Assembly: GCA_030019205.1 (NCBI GenBank)
Contig: JASEFH010000007.1
Location: forward strand, 47,589-111,588
Direction of reading: 5' to 3'
Origin: Methanomicrobiales archaeon
GTDB lineage: Archaea; Halobacteriota; Methanomicrobia; Methanomicrobiales; JACTUA01
Length of the DNA stretch: 64,000 nt
Shown here: piece by piece, positions 10,668 to 20,029 of the stretch
Layout of the letters: every line of letters begins with the position of its first letter
Position numbering within the stretch: position 1 is the stretch's first letter
Program-made: the position numbers and the translations under genes
The notes under the pieces: generated by a model
Databases searched by the model: none
The model's input: the letters and a program-made list of their open reading frames with translations, nothing else
Told to the model about the DNA's origin: nothing

Positions 10668-11531
10668 TCAACGGCCCATCGCAGTCACGGTGCGGTTGCC
10701 AGGCAGAGCGAGGGGCAGGTAGTCGGTGTTGTTCGGGGCCAGCGAGAACGGGTCGTCGCAGATGAAGTCGGCGTCGGCGTCCGCACAGGTCTGCGAGAAT
10801 CCCGTGCCGTTGGGCGTGGCCCAGTAGTTGCCCCCGAATGCCCCGGCGCCCATGATGTTGCTGGCGTTGCTGAAGGTGGAGTTCCAGGTGTTCTCGAAGA
10901 ACAGCGGTTCCCTGCCGCTGCCCTCTTCCGACCAGATGAAGAAGTTGTTCGTGTTGGTGAAGTTGTTGTCATAGAAGACGCTCCCCCCGCCGCTGAGCGA
11001 GGGGCCGATCACCACGCCGACGGTATTGTTGACGATCTGGTTGGAGACGGCGATGAGGGTCGCGTCGGCGATGTCGATCCCGGCACCGTTCCCCTCCAGC
11101 CGGGAGCCGCGGATGACCACCTGATAGGCCTCGGCGACGAACAGCCCGGCATAGTTGTTCAGGAGAGTCACGGTGGAGATGTTCATGCCGTCACAACCGG
11201 CGTAGATGCCGTATACGCCGTCCCGCACCGTCACGTTCCGGATCGCCACGTCGGTGGATTCATTCCCGGGGTCCGTCGTGACGATCTCCGGCACCCGGAT
11301 CCCGACCGAGCCGGACCGCCCGCTGATCGTATGGTTCTGCCCGTCCAGCACCACGCCTCCCGACTGTATGTCGATGCAGATGTCGCTTGGCCCGTTGGAG
11401 ATGTTCCGCTCGAGGACGTAGGTGCCCGGTGCGTCGATCACCCCGCACTCGGTGACGGCAGTCTGGGCCGAAGCGGAGACGGCAATTGCCAGAATCAGAA
11501 AAATGCATAAAACGACCAGATTTGTTCGCAT
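10668..11531 (-). CDS. Secreted right-handed parallel beta-helix protein (NosD/CASH-like)
   Basis: 287-aa exported protein. The N-terminus is a signal peptide (about residues 1-22, ending ASA-Q). The mature part starts with the typical cap of these proteins (ECGVIDAPGTYVLERNIS) and continues with short repeats rich in Asn, Gly, Ile and Val (for example IRNVTV, NNYAGL, NNTVGV) that form successive helix coils. It ends with a GGNYWATPNGTG motif and a DADADFICDD motif seen in many methanogen surface proteins. No catalytic residues are evident, so carbohydrate or surface-layer binding is only inference. A decayed paralogue lies immediately upstream on the same strand. Confidence 0.85.
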   Translation of the reverse strand: MRTNLVVLCIFLILAIAVSASAQTAVTECGVIDAPGTYVLERNISNGPSDICIDIQSGGVVLDGQNHTISGRSGSVGIRVPEIVTTDPGNESTDVAIRNVTVRDGVYGIYAGCDGMNISTVTLLNNYAGLFVAEAYQVVIRGSRLEGNGAGIDIADATLIAVSNQIVNNTVGVVIGPSLSGGGSVFYDNNFTNTNNFFIWSEEGSGREPLFFENTWNSTFSNASNIMGAGAFGGNYWATPNGTGFSQTCADADADFICDDPFSLAPNNTDYLPLALPGNRTVTAMGR

Positions 11532-11743
11532 GGTAACCCCTTACGGAACGGTGTAATGGCAACCCTGACTAATAAACGTATGCCGCCTGCATAAGAACGC
11601 GAATCCTCAGGGGAATGAGTCTGAAATGGCCGTATTTATGAAATTTTTTCCAACAAGAGGATATGCCCGCTCGCAGGGATCCGTCAGGATTCATAGAGCG
11701 CGAGCGCGGATGGCGCATCTCTTTTGCTTCCGCCCGGAAGATT

Positions 11744-12600
11744 TTAAAAAGAGCTGCGGAGATGCCGCAGGAACAATTCCTGATCCTTCCCTTCACGGGG
11801 CCCGCGAGCGTGAAGTTGTCCATGTACCCCTCCCAGGTCGTACGCCCGGACGCATATGCCGTCTTGATCGGCGTCGAGACAGATCTCCGAGTATCCATCG
11901 TCTCCGGGGGATGCCAGTAGTTCCCGCCGCTCCTCCTGCCGCCGACGATGTTTCTCGTCCGCGTAAGCATGGTGTTGCATGGCGTGGACTCGGGGATGCC
12001 CCGGGCATCCCGGTCGCCCGCATTCCGGGGATAGTCGTTCGCGATCGTGCCGCTTGTAGAATCCCACATCAGGATTCCCGGGTCGTTGTCCTTGATCTGG
12101 CTGACAAAGACGCTGCAGCCGGACAAGGGTTCGCAGAAGATGCCGAATTCGCTCCCTCGACGGTGCTGTCCCGCACAGCGATACCGCCGTCAGCGGCGAT
12201 GGCGAACCGATTGTCCTGAAGCCTGCAACCGCTGATATCGATGCTTACGCAGAAGTGATGCCGATACCGCTCTCCCGGTCGGTCAGCGCCAGGTTGCGGA
12301 CAACGGATCCGTCGGGGGTGTCCATGCCGCTGATCGAGATGCCTGTTCCCGTGCCGACGCCGTCCAGCGCATGCCCCCGCCCGCCGATCGTCGCAGCCGT
12401 CCGGACATCGATGCACGAACCGCCGGCGTCTGGATCCACGTTCCGGGGATCGCGTTTCAGAACATGCGTTCCGGGCTGGTCGACCACCCTGCAGCCCGTG
12501 ATGGGGGTCGCCTGCCCGGGACATATCGCAGGCTTCGCCGCACCGGGGACGACGGGAACGAAGCACACGAGAGAATTCCCATGACCATTCCTGCTGTTTG
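11744..12600 (-). pseudogene. Decayed paralogue of the beta-helix secreted protein
   Basis: The same domain order as the neighbour at 10668-11531 appears here, but scattered over three minus-strand frames. A signal-like stretch and the cap (ITGCRVVDQPGTHVLKRD) lie near 12450-12600. Helix repeats (SIDISGCRLQDNRFAI) lie near 12170-12250. A third frame carries CNTMLTRTRNIVGG and GGNYWHPP near 11900-11990, followed by LDADQDGIC in yet another frame near 11850-11880. At least three frameshifts separate these pieces and no intact start is visible. The order of fragments matches the intact copy, so this is a duplicated gene that has decayed. Confidence 0.8.
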
Positions 12601-12850
12601 CATTCAAAATCCCCTCCCCACGTGGCAATGTGCCATGGCATTTTCCGTTAATGAACGTGCGCAACGCTCTGCTGATGACGCAAAGCCCCTTTAAACCAGT
12701 GAAGAATATGCAATGAACCGAAACGCAGCAGGAGCCCGATCTGACATAAAAAACCTCCAGGAATCCGCAATTGGCCGCCGATCCCCCTCCGTGGTGCCGC
12801 ACGAGCCGTGGATCCGGCGGGTAGCACCTGTCCCGAGGGTATTCCCCCAC

Positions 12851-13537
12851 CTACCGCCGCGCGAGACCGATGTAATAGAGGAGCTGCAGGATCGCGACGG
12901 CCGCTGCGCCCACGTAGGTGAGGGCAGCCGCGTTCAGCATCGAGCGGGCTCCGATGCGGTCCTGCTCGTCCACGATCAGGTTGGCCTCGTCCAGCATCCG
13001 CAGAGCCCGCCGGCTGGCGTCGAGCTCCACGGGGATGGTCAGGACAGAGAAGATCACCACCAGGAGGAAGAACCCGATCCCGATCCAGAGCAGCCCCGCC
13101 ACGCCGGCGATGATGCCGAAGAAGATGAACAGGTACGCGAGGGTCGGGCTGAACCGCAGCGCCGGCACCAGAAGGTTGCGCACCCGCATCAGCCCCGAGC
13201 CCGCCTGGTACTGCTGGACGTGCCCGAGTTCGTGCGCCGTGACCGCCATCGACGCAATGGAGGGCTGGGCGGCCACCGGCTCGGAGAGGCGGACCACGTT
13301 GGCCCGGGGATCGAAGTGGTCGGAGAGCGCTCCGGGTGTGCGCTGCAGGGGAATGGCTTTCAGGGCCGTGCGGCTGAAGATCCGCTGGCCCACCTGGGCG
13401 CCGTTCAGGTTGGACCCGTTGCGGACGGTGGACCATCTGGCGTAGGTTCTCCGCAGGTAGAGCTGGACCCCGGCGGAGATCAGCAGCGTGGGTATCAGCA
13501 CGAACAGGAAGTAGAGGGGATCGAGCCAGAAGACCAT
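12851..13537 (-). CDS. YugP-type zinc metallopeptidase, membrane
   Basis: 228-aa membrane protease of the Zn_peptidase_2 (YugP) family. One N-terminal transmembrane segment (about residues 7-26) precedes a catalytic part with HELGH at 102-106, the zinc-binding and catalytic motif. Two long hydrophobic segments follow (about 132-175), then a Glu/Asp-rich helix (LTIPVELDASRRAL), which in this family supplies the third zinc ligand, and a C-terminal membrane helix. Length is normal for the family. The substrate is unknown; quality control of membrane proteins is the usual suggestion. The decayed beta-helix gene lies downstream. Confidence 0.88.
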   Translation of the reverse strand: MVFWLDPLYFLFVLIPTLLISAGVQLYLRRTYARWSTVRNGSNLNGAQVGQRIFSRTALKAIPLQRTPGALSDHFDPRANVVRLSEPVAAQPSIASMAVTAHELGHVQQYQAGSGLMRVRNLLVPALRFSPTLAYLFIFFGIIAGVAGLLWIGIGFFLLVVIFSVLTIPVELDASRRALRMLDEANLIVDEQDRIGARSMLNAAALTYVGAAAVAILQLLYYIGLARR

Positions 13538-13814
13538 CGGATTTCTCCTTGCTTTCTCTGTGAGGCGGTTTGGCCTTTTAAAGGTTATGCCGGCTCTTTG
13601 CCGATGGAGCGAGCGAGAACAGGGCGGGACGCTCCCGGCAGGAGGGGGCAGCTGCCTCCCGTAGCCTTCGCGGCGGGATGTATTGTGGGGCGTGGCTGGA
13701 GCACGAATGCATGTCTAACATCCCCTTCTTCTGCACAGAAGCTCAAAATCCCCTGGATCGATGCACGGTCCGTCGTATCGAGGCACCGGTCCTTATATAC
13801 ACCTTTGCAATAAC

Positions 13815-13835
13815 GTTTTTTATATAAGCCTTCTC
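13815..13835 (+). promoter_or_regulatory. Probable TATA region for the aquaporin gene
   Basis: An AT-rich box (TTTTTTATATAAGCC) stands out in GC-rich surroundings about 120 bp before the aquaporin start. A second TATATAC lies near 13795. If this box is used, the transcript carries a leader of about 100 nt. Confidence 0.45.
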
Positions 13836-13952
13836 CCGCTCTGCTGGCTCCCGTGCAGCATCTGCCCCAGCCCGGCAAGAGCTCCGTTTGTCCCCGGGTC
13901 AAGACTTCGGTGCGAAGAGGGCGGACACGAATGCAGTACGAGAGGTGTAACG

Positions 13953-14690
13953 ATGAGTGTACGTCTCAATCAGAAGTATACGGCCGAGATGTTCGGCACT
14001 TTTGCCCTGGTGCTCGTCGGCCTCGGAAGTGCGGTGCTGGGCGGCAGCCAGGTCGGAAATCTCGGCATCGCTCTGGCCTTTGGACTCACCCTGATGACGA
14101 TGGTCTATGCCATCGGGGATATCTCCGGCTGCCATGTCAACCCTGCCGTGACCGTCGGCGTGCTGGCCGCCGGGAAGATTCCCCTCAAGGAGGCTGTCGC
14201 CTATATCGTCATGCAGTGTCTGGGTGCCCTCCTTGGTGCCGGAGCCCTCCTCGTTATCGCAATGGGAAATCCCGACTATTCGCTGGCCGTGGACGGTCTT
14301 GGCGCGAACGGATACGGTGCGCTGTCGCCGGGAGGCTACTCGCTCCTCTCCGGGTTCCTGGTCGAGGTGCTGATGACAGGCCTGTTCGTCTTCGTGATCC
14401 TGTCGGTCACCTGCATCGACGAGTTGAAACGGTTTGCCGGCCTGGCGATCGGGATGGCGCTCACCATGGTGATTCTTGCGGCGCTGCAGGTGACGGGGGC
14501 GGCTATCAACCCGGCACGCAGCCTGGGGCCGGCGGTCTTTGTGGGGGGCGAGGCGCTGATGCAGCTCTGGCTCTTCTGGGTCGCACCCATCCTCGGGGCC
14601 GTCTTCGCCGTCGTTGTCTGGCGGTACCTCATGGCCGTGCGGGCAACGCGGCCGATCGCCGTCGCGACGGCTGCTCAATCGCGCACCTGA
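13953..14690 (+). CDS. Aquaporin / MIP-family channel
   Basis: 245-aa channel of the major intrinsic protein family, forming water or small-solute pores in the cytoplasmic membrane. Six hydrophobic segments and both pore half-helices are visible: the first NPA box (HVNPAV, residues 62-67) and the second (AINPARSLGPA, near residue 185), whose following Arg is the selectivity-filter residue. Length and pattern fit the AqpZ/AqpM group. I chose the ATG at 13953 because GAGGTG lies about six bases upstream and the protein then starts directly before helix 1; the open frame extends further 5' but that part is not family-like. No partner gene is adjacent. Confidence 0.9.
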   Translation: MSVRLNQKYTAEMFGTFALVLVGLGSAVLGGSQVGNLGIALAFGLTLMTMVYAIGDISGCHVNPAVTVGVLAAGKIPLKEAVAYIVMQCLGALLGAGALLVIAMGNPDYSLAVDGLGANGYGALSPGGYSLLSGFLVEVLMTGLFVFVILSVTCIDELKRFAGLAIGMALTMVILAALQVTGAAINPARSLGPAVFVGGEALMQLWLFWVAPILGAVFAVVVWRYLMAVRATRPIAVATAAQSRT

Positions 14691-16160
14691 CAGCCGGGCG
14701 GCTCCCGTCCACCCCTTTTTGGGGATGACCGTCGATGCCCGGGCAGTGAAAACCGTCTGCCGAGCCGGAACGGTTTTCAGTCTCCCGCACCCATCCGATT
14801 TCTGCCGCACGCGGGCCGTCGGCAGCGGAACGCGGATATACTGGCCGCGTGAATGGCCAAGGGATTGCCATGCGGCTCTGGACGCTCCCGCCCTCTCCGG
14901 GAATCCCCGGGCTCGCGGAGATGGCCGGTGACGCCTTCCGCGGTCTTTAAACCCCGGTGAGGCATGCGGACCTGTGGAGGTCGGGATTCATGTCTCCGGG
15001 CCGGATTTTGCCGCCGGGGGCTCATCGCCCTCCTGGCGGGGATCGCACTCCGGCAGGCCCGGAACCGCTGGTTCGGGAGGGGAGAGATGCGGTCCGCGAG
15101 GATAGTCGGCAGTACCCGTCTGGATCCCGATGCCCTCCGATCTCTGCTCTTCTCATGGCTTCTCTTCGCCGATCTCGGGGCGATCGGCATCCTGATCCTC
15201 GGGAGAACGGTCACGGTGACGGCCCAGAAGGTCATGCAGACCGGTTGGCCTGAGGATATGCCCCGTTGTGCTGCTCCCCGATCCGGTGCAGGAGGGTGCG
15301 CGCAAAAGCGGAGGCATCCCCCGATGTGCCCTCCTCCGCAGGGGGAGCTGCCGGACCCGTACCGGCCGCATCGGCACGGTCTCCCGGGTTGCAGAGCGAT
15401 CCCGCCCCGGATAATCCAGAATACATTCGTATAAGACAAATCATGCCATTCAAGATGCGAAGAGATGTCCGAATGACGTCAGGCCCATCCAGAAAATTTA
15501 ATATAGAATCGGCCGATACAAGGGGTGTTCCGGGGATCACGGGACCGCAGCAGCACCCCCTACTGCACGCCCTGTATACGATGCTCATTGAAGCATGCGA
15601 CACGATTCGCTCCCTGCGGACCCGCTTTATGACCCCCGGTTGCCATTTTGGACGTTAGGCCGGCATAAAAGTCTTCTCCTCTCGCGGCAGCGGTGCACAA
15701 CTCTTATCAGGAAACCGGGGGAATCCACACTCTGCACCGCGATGCCTCCTCCCCGAACGAGAGCCGGCTTCCTGAAGGACTCTCCCGGCCCGGATTATCC
15801 GGCTACGAATCGGCCATCTGGGGAAAATAGCAGCGATTTCCAGTGTTTTTTACCGGAATGTCTCCCTCAGGGAGTTCGGGAGACGCCGCCCCGATGCTCC
15901 GCCATTCCCACAGGCTTCCATCCCGTCTGGATCCCTCAGGCGGTGCGATCCTGCACAGACCCCGGATCCGGCCCGATGCAAATGAAAACCTATTTGTGGT
16001 CAGCGAGCATTCTGCTATCATTCCGAGGGATTCTGACCGGGGCAACGATGCCTCCCGCCGCCGAACTGCACGTATGATCCGCTGGGATTGAAATGGGGGC
16101 ACATGGGAGGACGCGCTGTTCGGGGAGGAACGTCCTTCGGCTTTGACAGCTCTTCTGGCG
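14691..16160. other. Gene-poor stretch, possibly decayed DNA
   Basis: About 1.5 kb without a gene that I can support. One plus-strand frame (14964-15434) contains a hydrophobic stretch near its middle, and a TATA-like AATTTAATATAG lies near 15497-15510, but no family similarity or convincing start goes with either. The region looks like degraded coding sequence. Confidence 0.4.
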
Positions 16161-16499
16161 CTATCCCCGTTTCGGGTTCCACGCCACATAGCAGTAGTAT
16201 GGCGGCTGCCCATCGCTGCGGCCGCTCCGGGCTGGGGAGGTGTCGCAGAGATCCGTGAACTGGTCGCGCAGGCGCCGCTCTATCTCGCGGATATAGCCCG
16301 GTGAGCGTGTTCTGTAGAGAAGGGCGATCTCGCGGTAGCGCCCATCGCAGTCCCGTGCGGTTTCCCGCAGATCTCCGGTGATGCCGATCCGGCAGCGCCC
16401 CCGGGAGGCGGCCAGATACTGGCGGATCCGTCGTCGGAGGATGGGATACGCGATATGCAGGTGTCCGGTGAGGGGTTCGCCGCTGGCGATACTGACCAT
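16161..16499 (-). CDS. Small conserved-looking protein, function unknown
   Basis: 112-aa basic protein. It begins soon after a strong AT-rich promoter region and has a plausible compact fold: HLHIAYPILRRRIRQYL, then CRIGITGDLRE, then a helical part with many Arg and Glu (YIREIERRLRDQF), and a C-terminal PPYYCYVAW. The arrangement of a strand with RIGITxD followed by an Arg-rich helix recalls GIY-YIG-like small nuclease folds, but the GIY and YIG signatures are absent, so I do not assign it. Its codon use fits the GC-rich neighbours. It stands alone in a gene-poor stretch. Confidence 0.5.
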   Translation of the reverse strand: MVSIASGEPLTGHLHIAYPILRRRIRQYLAASRGRCRIGITGDLRETARDCDGRYREIALLYRTRSPGYIREIERRLRDQFTDLCDTSPARSGRSDGQPPYYCYVAWNPKRG

Positions 16500-16514
16500 C
16501 GGGGGTACCTCAGC

Positions 16515-16550
16515 CGAATTATCAATATATTATAATAATAGTTATCCACC
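16515..16550 (-). promoter_or_regulatory. AT-rich promoter region of the 112-aa gene
   Basis: On the minus strand a run with TATTATAATATATTGATAA lies about 20-45 bases before the ATG at 16499. It is the only strongly AT-rich patch nearby, consistent with an archaeal TATA box and a short leader. Confidence 0.5.
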
Positions 16551-17306
16551 GGCAGACGCTCCCCCTGCCGGACGCGTCGCTGCCCACCCTTCCGCGGACA
16601 GGCGATGGCCTGCCGCGCCCGAGGACACCTCCCCCGACTGCTGGACGGCACGGTCGCCTCTGCCGCGGATCCCCGACCCGGAGGGATCGATGCGCGATAT
16701 CGTGAGAGATGGCCTGATAAGAGCCCCCGAGGGTCAGGCGCCTCCGCCCCGCGACGTGCCGGTGGTGCCCCGTGCGCGGCGACGGCGCCGGGAGGTCTTC
16801 CTATCCCGCTTCTCTGCCGCCTCCTGCTCTCTCTGCCTCTTGATCCAGGATGCCAGGTAGTTCAGCCCCCGATCCTGGTAGACGCCACGGTTGACCACGT
16901 CTGTAACTCTCCGGAATGCCGCAGCAAGTTGCCGAAAATGGGAGTCCAGCCTCCTGCCTTCGGCTCGTCCGCATGGGGGTTCGATTCGTCATCGGAACGC
17001 TGATGACGCCCCGAGGACGGTTTGTGGAGCGTTCACCGCATTTCTATATATCTCTTCTCAAACCTCCTTTTCGGGCTGCAAAGCAGAATCGGGGGGATCG
17101 GCGCTCGCCGCACGATCCGCCTGCGCCAGTGTCTCCGGCCGGGGGCGCGCCTCCGCCCCGGTCTCCCCGATCCGCTCACGGCGCAGGCAGGCTGTCGAGC
17201 GGGGGATGGCTGAGAATCCCCGATGAATCGAGGGAGTTGTGAAAATAACTACGAAAATTCCCGTATTTATCTGAAAATATATACGCCGCCCTGCCGATGT
17301 TGTACC
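16551..17306. other. Intergenic region, no gene supported
   Basis: About 750 bp. Overlapping open frames on both strands lack similarity to any family I know. The AT-rich part at 17240-17290 probably contains the promoter of the next gene. Confidence 0.4.
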
Positions 17307-18029
17307 ATGGCAACCAAGCGACTCCTCGCGGTGCTGGGAGCTCTCGCCGTCATCGCCTGCATCTTTGCGGCATCCGCCGCAGAGCCGGGCGACGGGGACT
17401 CCCGCACCCGGATTCATGTATCGGGCTCCGGCGAGGTCAAGACGACCCCGGACGAACTCGTCCTCTCGGTCGGCGTCGATACCCGCAGCCCCAGCGTCCA
17501 GACCGCCCAGGCAGAGAATGCCGAACGGATGACCGCCATCCTCGACGCCCTGGCCGCCTACGGGATCCCACAGTCGGATATCAAGACGAGCGGCTACTCG
17601 ATCTACCCGGAATACGACAACTCCGACAGGATGGGGATTCCCAAAATCACCCAGTACCGCGTCTCGAACACCGTCACCATCACGACCGATAGGGTGAACG
17701 ATGCCGGCCTGATCATCGATCTCGTCGGTGAGAAAGGGGCCACGAATGTCAACTATATCCTCTTCGGGGTCTCGGACGAGAAGCAGCAGGCCCTCCGAGG
17801 CGATGCGATCCGCGATGCCCTGCAGAAGGCCCGGGCGGATGCCGACGTCGTTGCGGCCGCCGCCGGCCTCTCCATCACGGGCATCGACGAGATCACCGTC
17901 GGCGGCAGCTACATTCCCTACTACCCGGCCTACGATACGGTGCGGGGCGAGAAGGCAGGCGTCACGACGCCGATCGTTCCCGGGGATGCGACCGTCACCG
18001 CCTCGGTGACGGTCACCTACTTCGCCTAA
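17307..18029 (+). CDS. Secreted SIMPL (DUF541) domain protein
   Basis: 240-aa exported protein. An N-terminal signal segment (ATKRLLAVLGALAVIACIF) ends near residue 25. The SIMPL/DUF541 domain follows, with its typical opening (IHVSGSGEVKTTPDELVLSV), the central SGYSIYPEY segment and the closing strand TVTASVTVTYF. Family members are periplasmic or surface oligomers tied to stress, such as the E. coli YggE group; a precise role is not known. I chose the ATG at 17307 directly before the signal peptide rather than the earlier ATG at 17223. It faces a run of minus-strand remnants downstream. Confidence 0.88.
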   Translation: MATKRLLAVLGALAVIACIFAASAAEPGDGDSRTRIHVSGSGEVKTTPDELVLSVGVDTRSPSVQTAQAENAERMTAILDALAAYGIPQSDIKTSGYSIYPEYDNSDRMGIPKITQYRVSNTVTITTDRVNDAGLIIDLVGEKGATNVNYILFGVSDEKQQALRGDAIRDALQKARADADVVAAAAGLSITGIDEITVGGSYIPYYPAYDTVRGEKAGVTTPIVPGDATVTASVTVTYFA

Positions 18030-18059
18030 CCTTTTTACAAACGCGGAACGGTCCCGGAT

Positions 18060-18267
18060 TTGTCCCTTCACAGGATAGCCGTCGCATTGCGCACGACTCA
18101 GGACCGTTGCCGGAGCTGCGGTGTCGGGTCCGGCAGATACCGCTTCGGCCGCAATCGCCGAAGTGCTCGGGCCCGGTCAAGGCCTTCCAGATCCGCTCGA
18201 CAGGCACCCCGAAGATACGCGTGACATCGAGATCTCTTCCTTCGATAGTATCGGTCATACGCTTCAT
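18060..18267 (-). pseudogene. SRPBCC/AHSA1-family fragment
   Basis: Starting at ATG 18267, the frame reads DTIEGRDLDVTRIFGVPVER, then IWKALTGPEHF, the standard beginning of an SRPBCC (Aha1/polyketide-cyclase-like) domain of about 140 residues. After roughly 35 residues the similarity stops and the sequence runs out, so only the N-terminal quarter is present. It lies immediately downstream of the RidA gene on the same strand. Confidence 0.65.
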
Positions 18268-18287
18268 GCCTTTATGCGAACGTTGCC

Positions 18288-18713
18288 TCAACCGCATTCC
18301 AGGGGCACAACGGCGATGGCATCCATCTCCACCAGGAAATCCGGGTTTGCCAGTCCCGACACGAACATCATGGTGATTGCCGGGGGATTGGGGCGCCGGC
18401 CCCATACCTGCTGGAATACTGCAAAGGCCGGCTCGGGGGGCTGCCCCTCGACCACATATACGTTCCACCTGACGACGTGCTCCAGCCCGGCGCCGGCGGC
18501 CTTCAGCGCCTCCTGCAGATTGGCCAGCACCTGGGAGACCTGATGCCGGAGGTCGCCGATTCCCACTACCTCTCCCGAAGCGTTCACGGCATCCTGTCCG
18601 CCGATGTATATGGTCTTCACCGGGCCGGTCACGGCAATGACGTTGGTGAATGCCGGATTGGCCGGCAATGCGTCCGGGTTGATATGCTGAACCTGTCCCA
18701 TACGTCCCATCAT
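18288..18713 (-). CDS. ridA: RidA family protein (YjgF/YER057c/UK114)
   Basis: 141-aa protein of the RidA family, which typically hydrolyses reactive enamine/imine intermediates of amino-acid metabolism as a trimer. Family features are visible: the opening segment with hydrophobic strand and IYIGGQDAVNASGEVVG, the QVSQVLANLQEALKAAGAG helix, and a C-terminal LVEMDAIAVV strand. The catalytic Arg position of archetypal RidA is not evident (sequence ends in NPDFLVEMDAIAVV), so it may belong to a non-archetypal Rid subgroup. Start could be any of three close Met codons; I give the first. It is the one intact gene in a run of broken minus-strand genes. Confidence 0.85.
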   Translation of the reverse strand: MMGRMGQVQHINPDALPANPAFTNVIAVTGPVKTIYIGGQDAVNASGEVVGIGDLRHQVSQVLANLQEALKAAGAGLEHVVRWNVYVVEGQPPEPAFAVFQQVWGRRPNPPAITMMFVSGLANPDFLVEMDAIAVVPLECG

Positions 18714-18923
18714 CCTCGAGCATCTTCATTAGACCTTCCGTTTGAGATCTTTTGGTCTGCTCACCATCCTTCTCTATCAGGATCCGGCAGCGGTTCAGCT
18801 GCACCACCGTAGCGATCTGCCTTCATCCTGTCCGGACCGTGTGCAGATGCCACCCCCACCTCGACGGTCCGGGGACGGCGTTTAGCTTCTACCTTGCCCT
18901 ATGCCCCGGTCCATCCACGGTTT

Positions 18924-19302
18924 TTACGAGAACTGCCGGACAACGTCCACGAACATGCCCGCCGGATCCTCTAGCAGGAAGTATTTCTGCCCCCGCTCCT
19001 CCTCCACGTACGAAAGAGCAATTCTCAACCCTTCCATCCCTTTGGCCTTCCCGTACTCTATCTGTGCATCCTGTGTGGATGATACCCTCTCCGTCATTCT
19101 CGGGATGAAGGAACGCGGGCTGGTTGGAGAGATGGGGTCTCATAAATGCCAGTTCCACGCCGCTCCCATGCTCCAGCTGGAATATCCAGTCGGGATCAAA
19201 GACGAGAGCGAAACCGGAATAATGTGCATAAAATCCCTGCACTCCATAAATTTCGGTGTGAAAACGACGGGGTACTGCCTGGCAATGTCAATTGTCTGCA
19301 TG
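18924..19302 (-). pseudogene. Glyoxalase/VOC-family gene with two frameshifts
   Basis: Three consecutive minus-strand frames together give a complete VOC protein of about 126 aa. The first frame runs from ATG 19302 (MQTIDIARQYPVVF to ECRDF). The second carries GFYAHYSGFALVFDPDWIFQ, then VELAFMRP and GEGIIHT. The third carries EYGKAKGMEGLRIALSYVEE and LEDPAGMFVDVV, and stops at 18924. The pieces are collinear and only the reading frame changes, twice. This is either a recent pseudogene or an assembly error. Confidence 0.8.
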
Positions 19303-19415
19303 TTCCTCCTCCTGCTAAATTTTACCGGATGCGGCTGCTGCCCGCAGGATTCTGCCCATTCCGGGCGGCGGGATATAAAACGTTGCGGGTCGGGGTCATC
19401 GGGGCTTCACGCCCC

Positions 19416-19876
19416 CTATCCACGAACCTCACGCCTGAGGTCCCCGTGCCGTGTCACGACGCCGTGCTCATCCGTCTCAAGAATAGCCCTGAAATCGCCG
19501 CTCTCGAAGCGGTAGAGGTCGGCTGCAAGTCGGGTGCACTCACGTTCAGGCACCACAACATCGTACTCCGGGAAGCGGAGCCAGACCACGCGGATCTTGG
19601 CCACCTCGCCGCTCGCAAGAGCCAGCCGCCGGATCGGGAGCGTGCTCGTGCTGGGCGTAAAGCCCGAGCCTGCACCGAGGATGCCCCCGGACTTCCGATA
19701 CCAGAATCCTGGTTCGTCCACATCCAGGTCGATTGCCCTTCCGCGTCCGAGCGGGCAACGCGCACGGTGCATTCCCGCGTGCGCCACGAGCGATCGCACG
19801 TCAGCACGTACCGGATCTCCGCAGGGCCGGCGGCGATGATGGGTGAACACCATAAAACGGACCGGATCGGCCGCAT
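19416..19876 (-). pseudogene. Putative glycolipid-binding family gene, frameshifted
   Basis: The N-terminal half (from ATG 19876: RSVLWCSPIIAAGPAEIRYV, SWRTRECTVRVARSD) and the C-terminal half (GFTPSTSTLPIRRLALASGE, VVWLRFPEYDVVVPE, GDFRAILETDEHGVVTRH) lie in different minus-strand frames. Together they match the PF06475 type of about 150-180 residues, whose hallmark LPIRRL is present. The frame changes near 19690. The gene belongs to the run of broken genes at 18-22.5 kb. Confidence 0.72.
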
Positions 19877-20029
19877 GGAACCGCCTTCATCACCCGTTGA
19901 ATAGGTAGCCTCGCTGTCCCTGGAGCGAATAAAGCCTCCGTCGATGTATCAGAACCCTTCGAAGCATGGTCCATGCATCCGTGATGCTCATCCGGGCCGT
20001 CGTGTGACCGCCGGATCATCTCTCTGCCT

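Noticed and set aside
14964..15434. Possible small membrane protein in the 14.7-16.2 kb gap
   Set aside because: Only one short hydrophobic stretch, a Pro/Arg-rich tail, and no ribosome-binding site or similarity. Left as gap.
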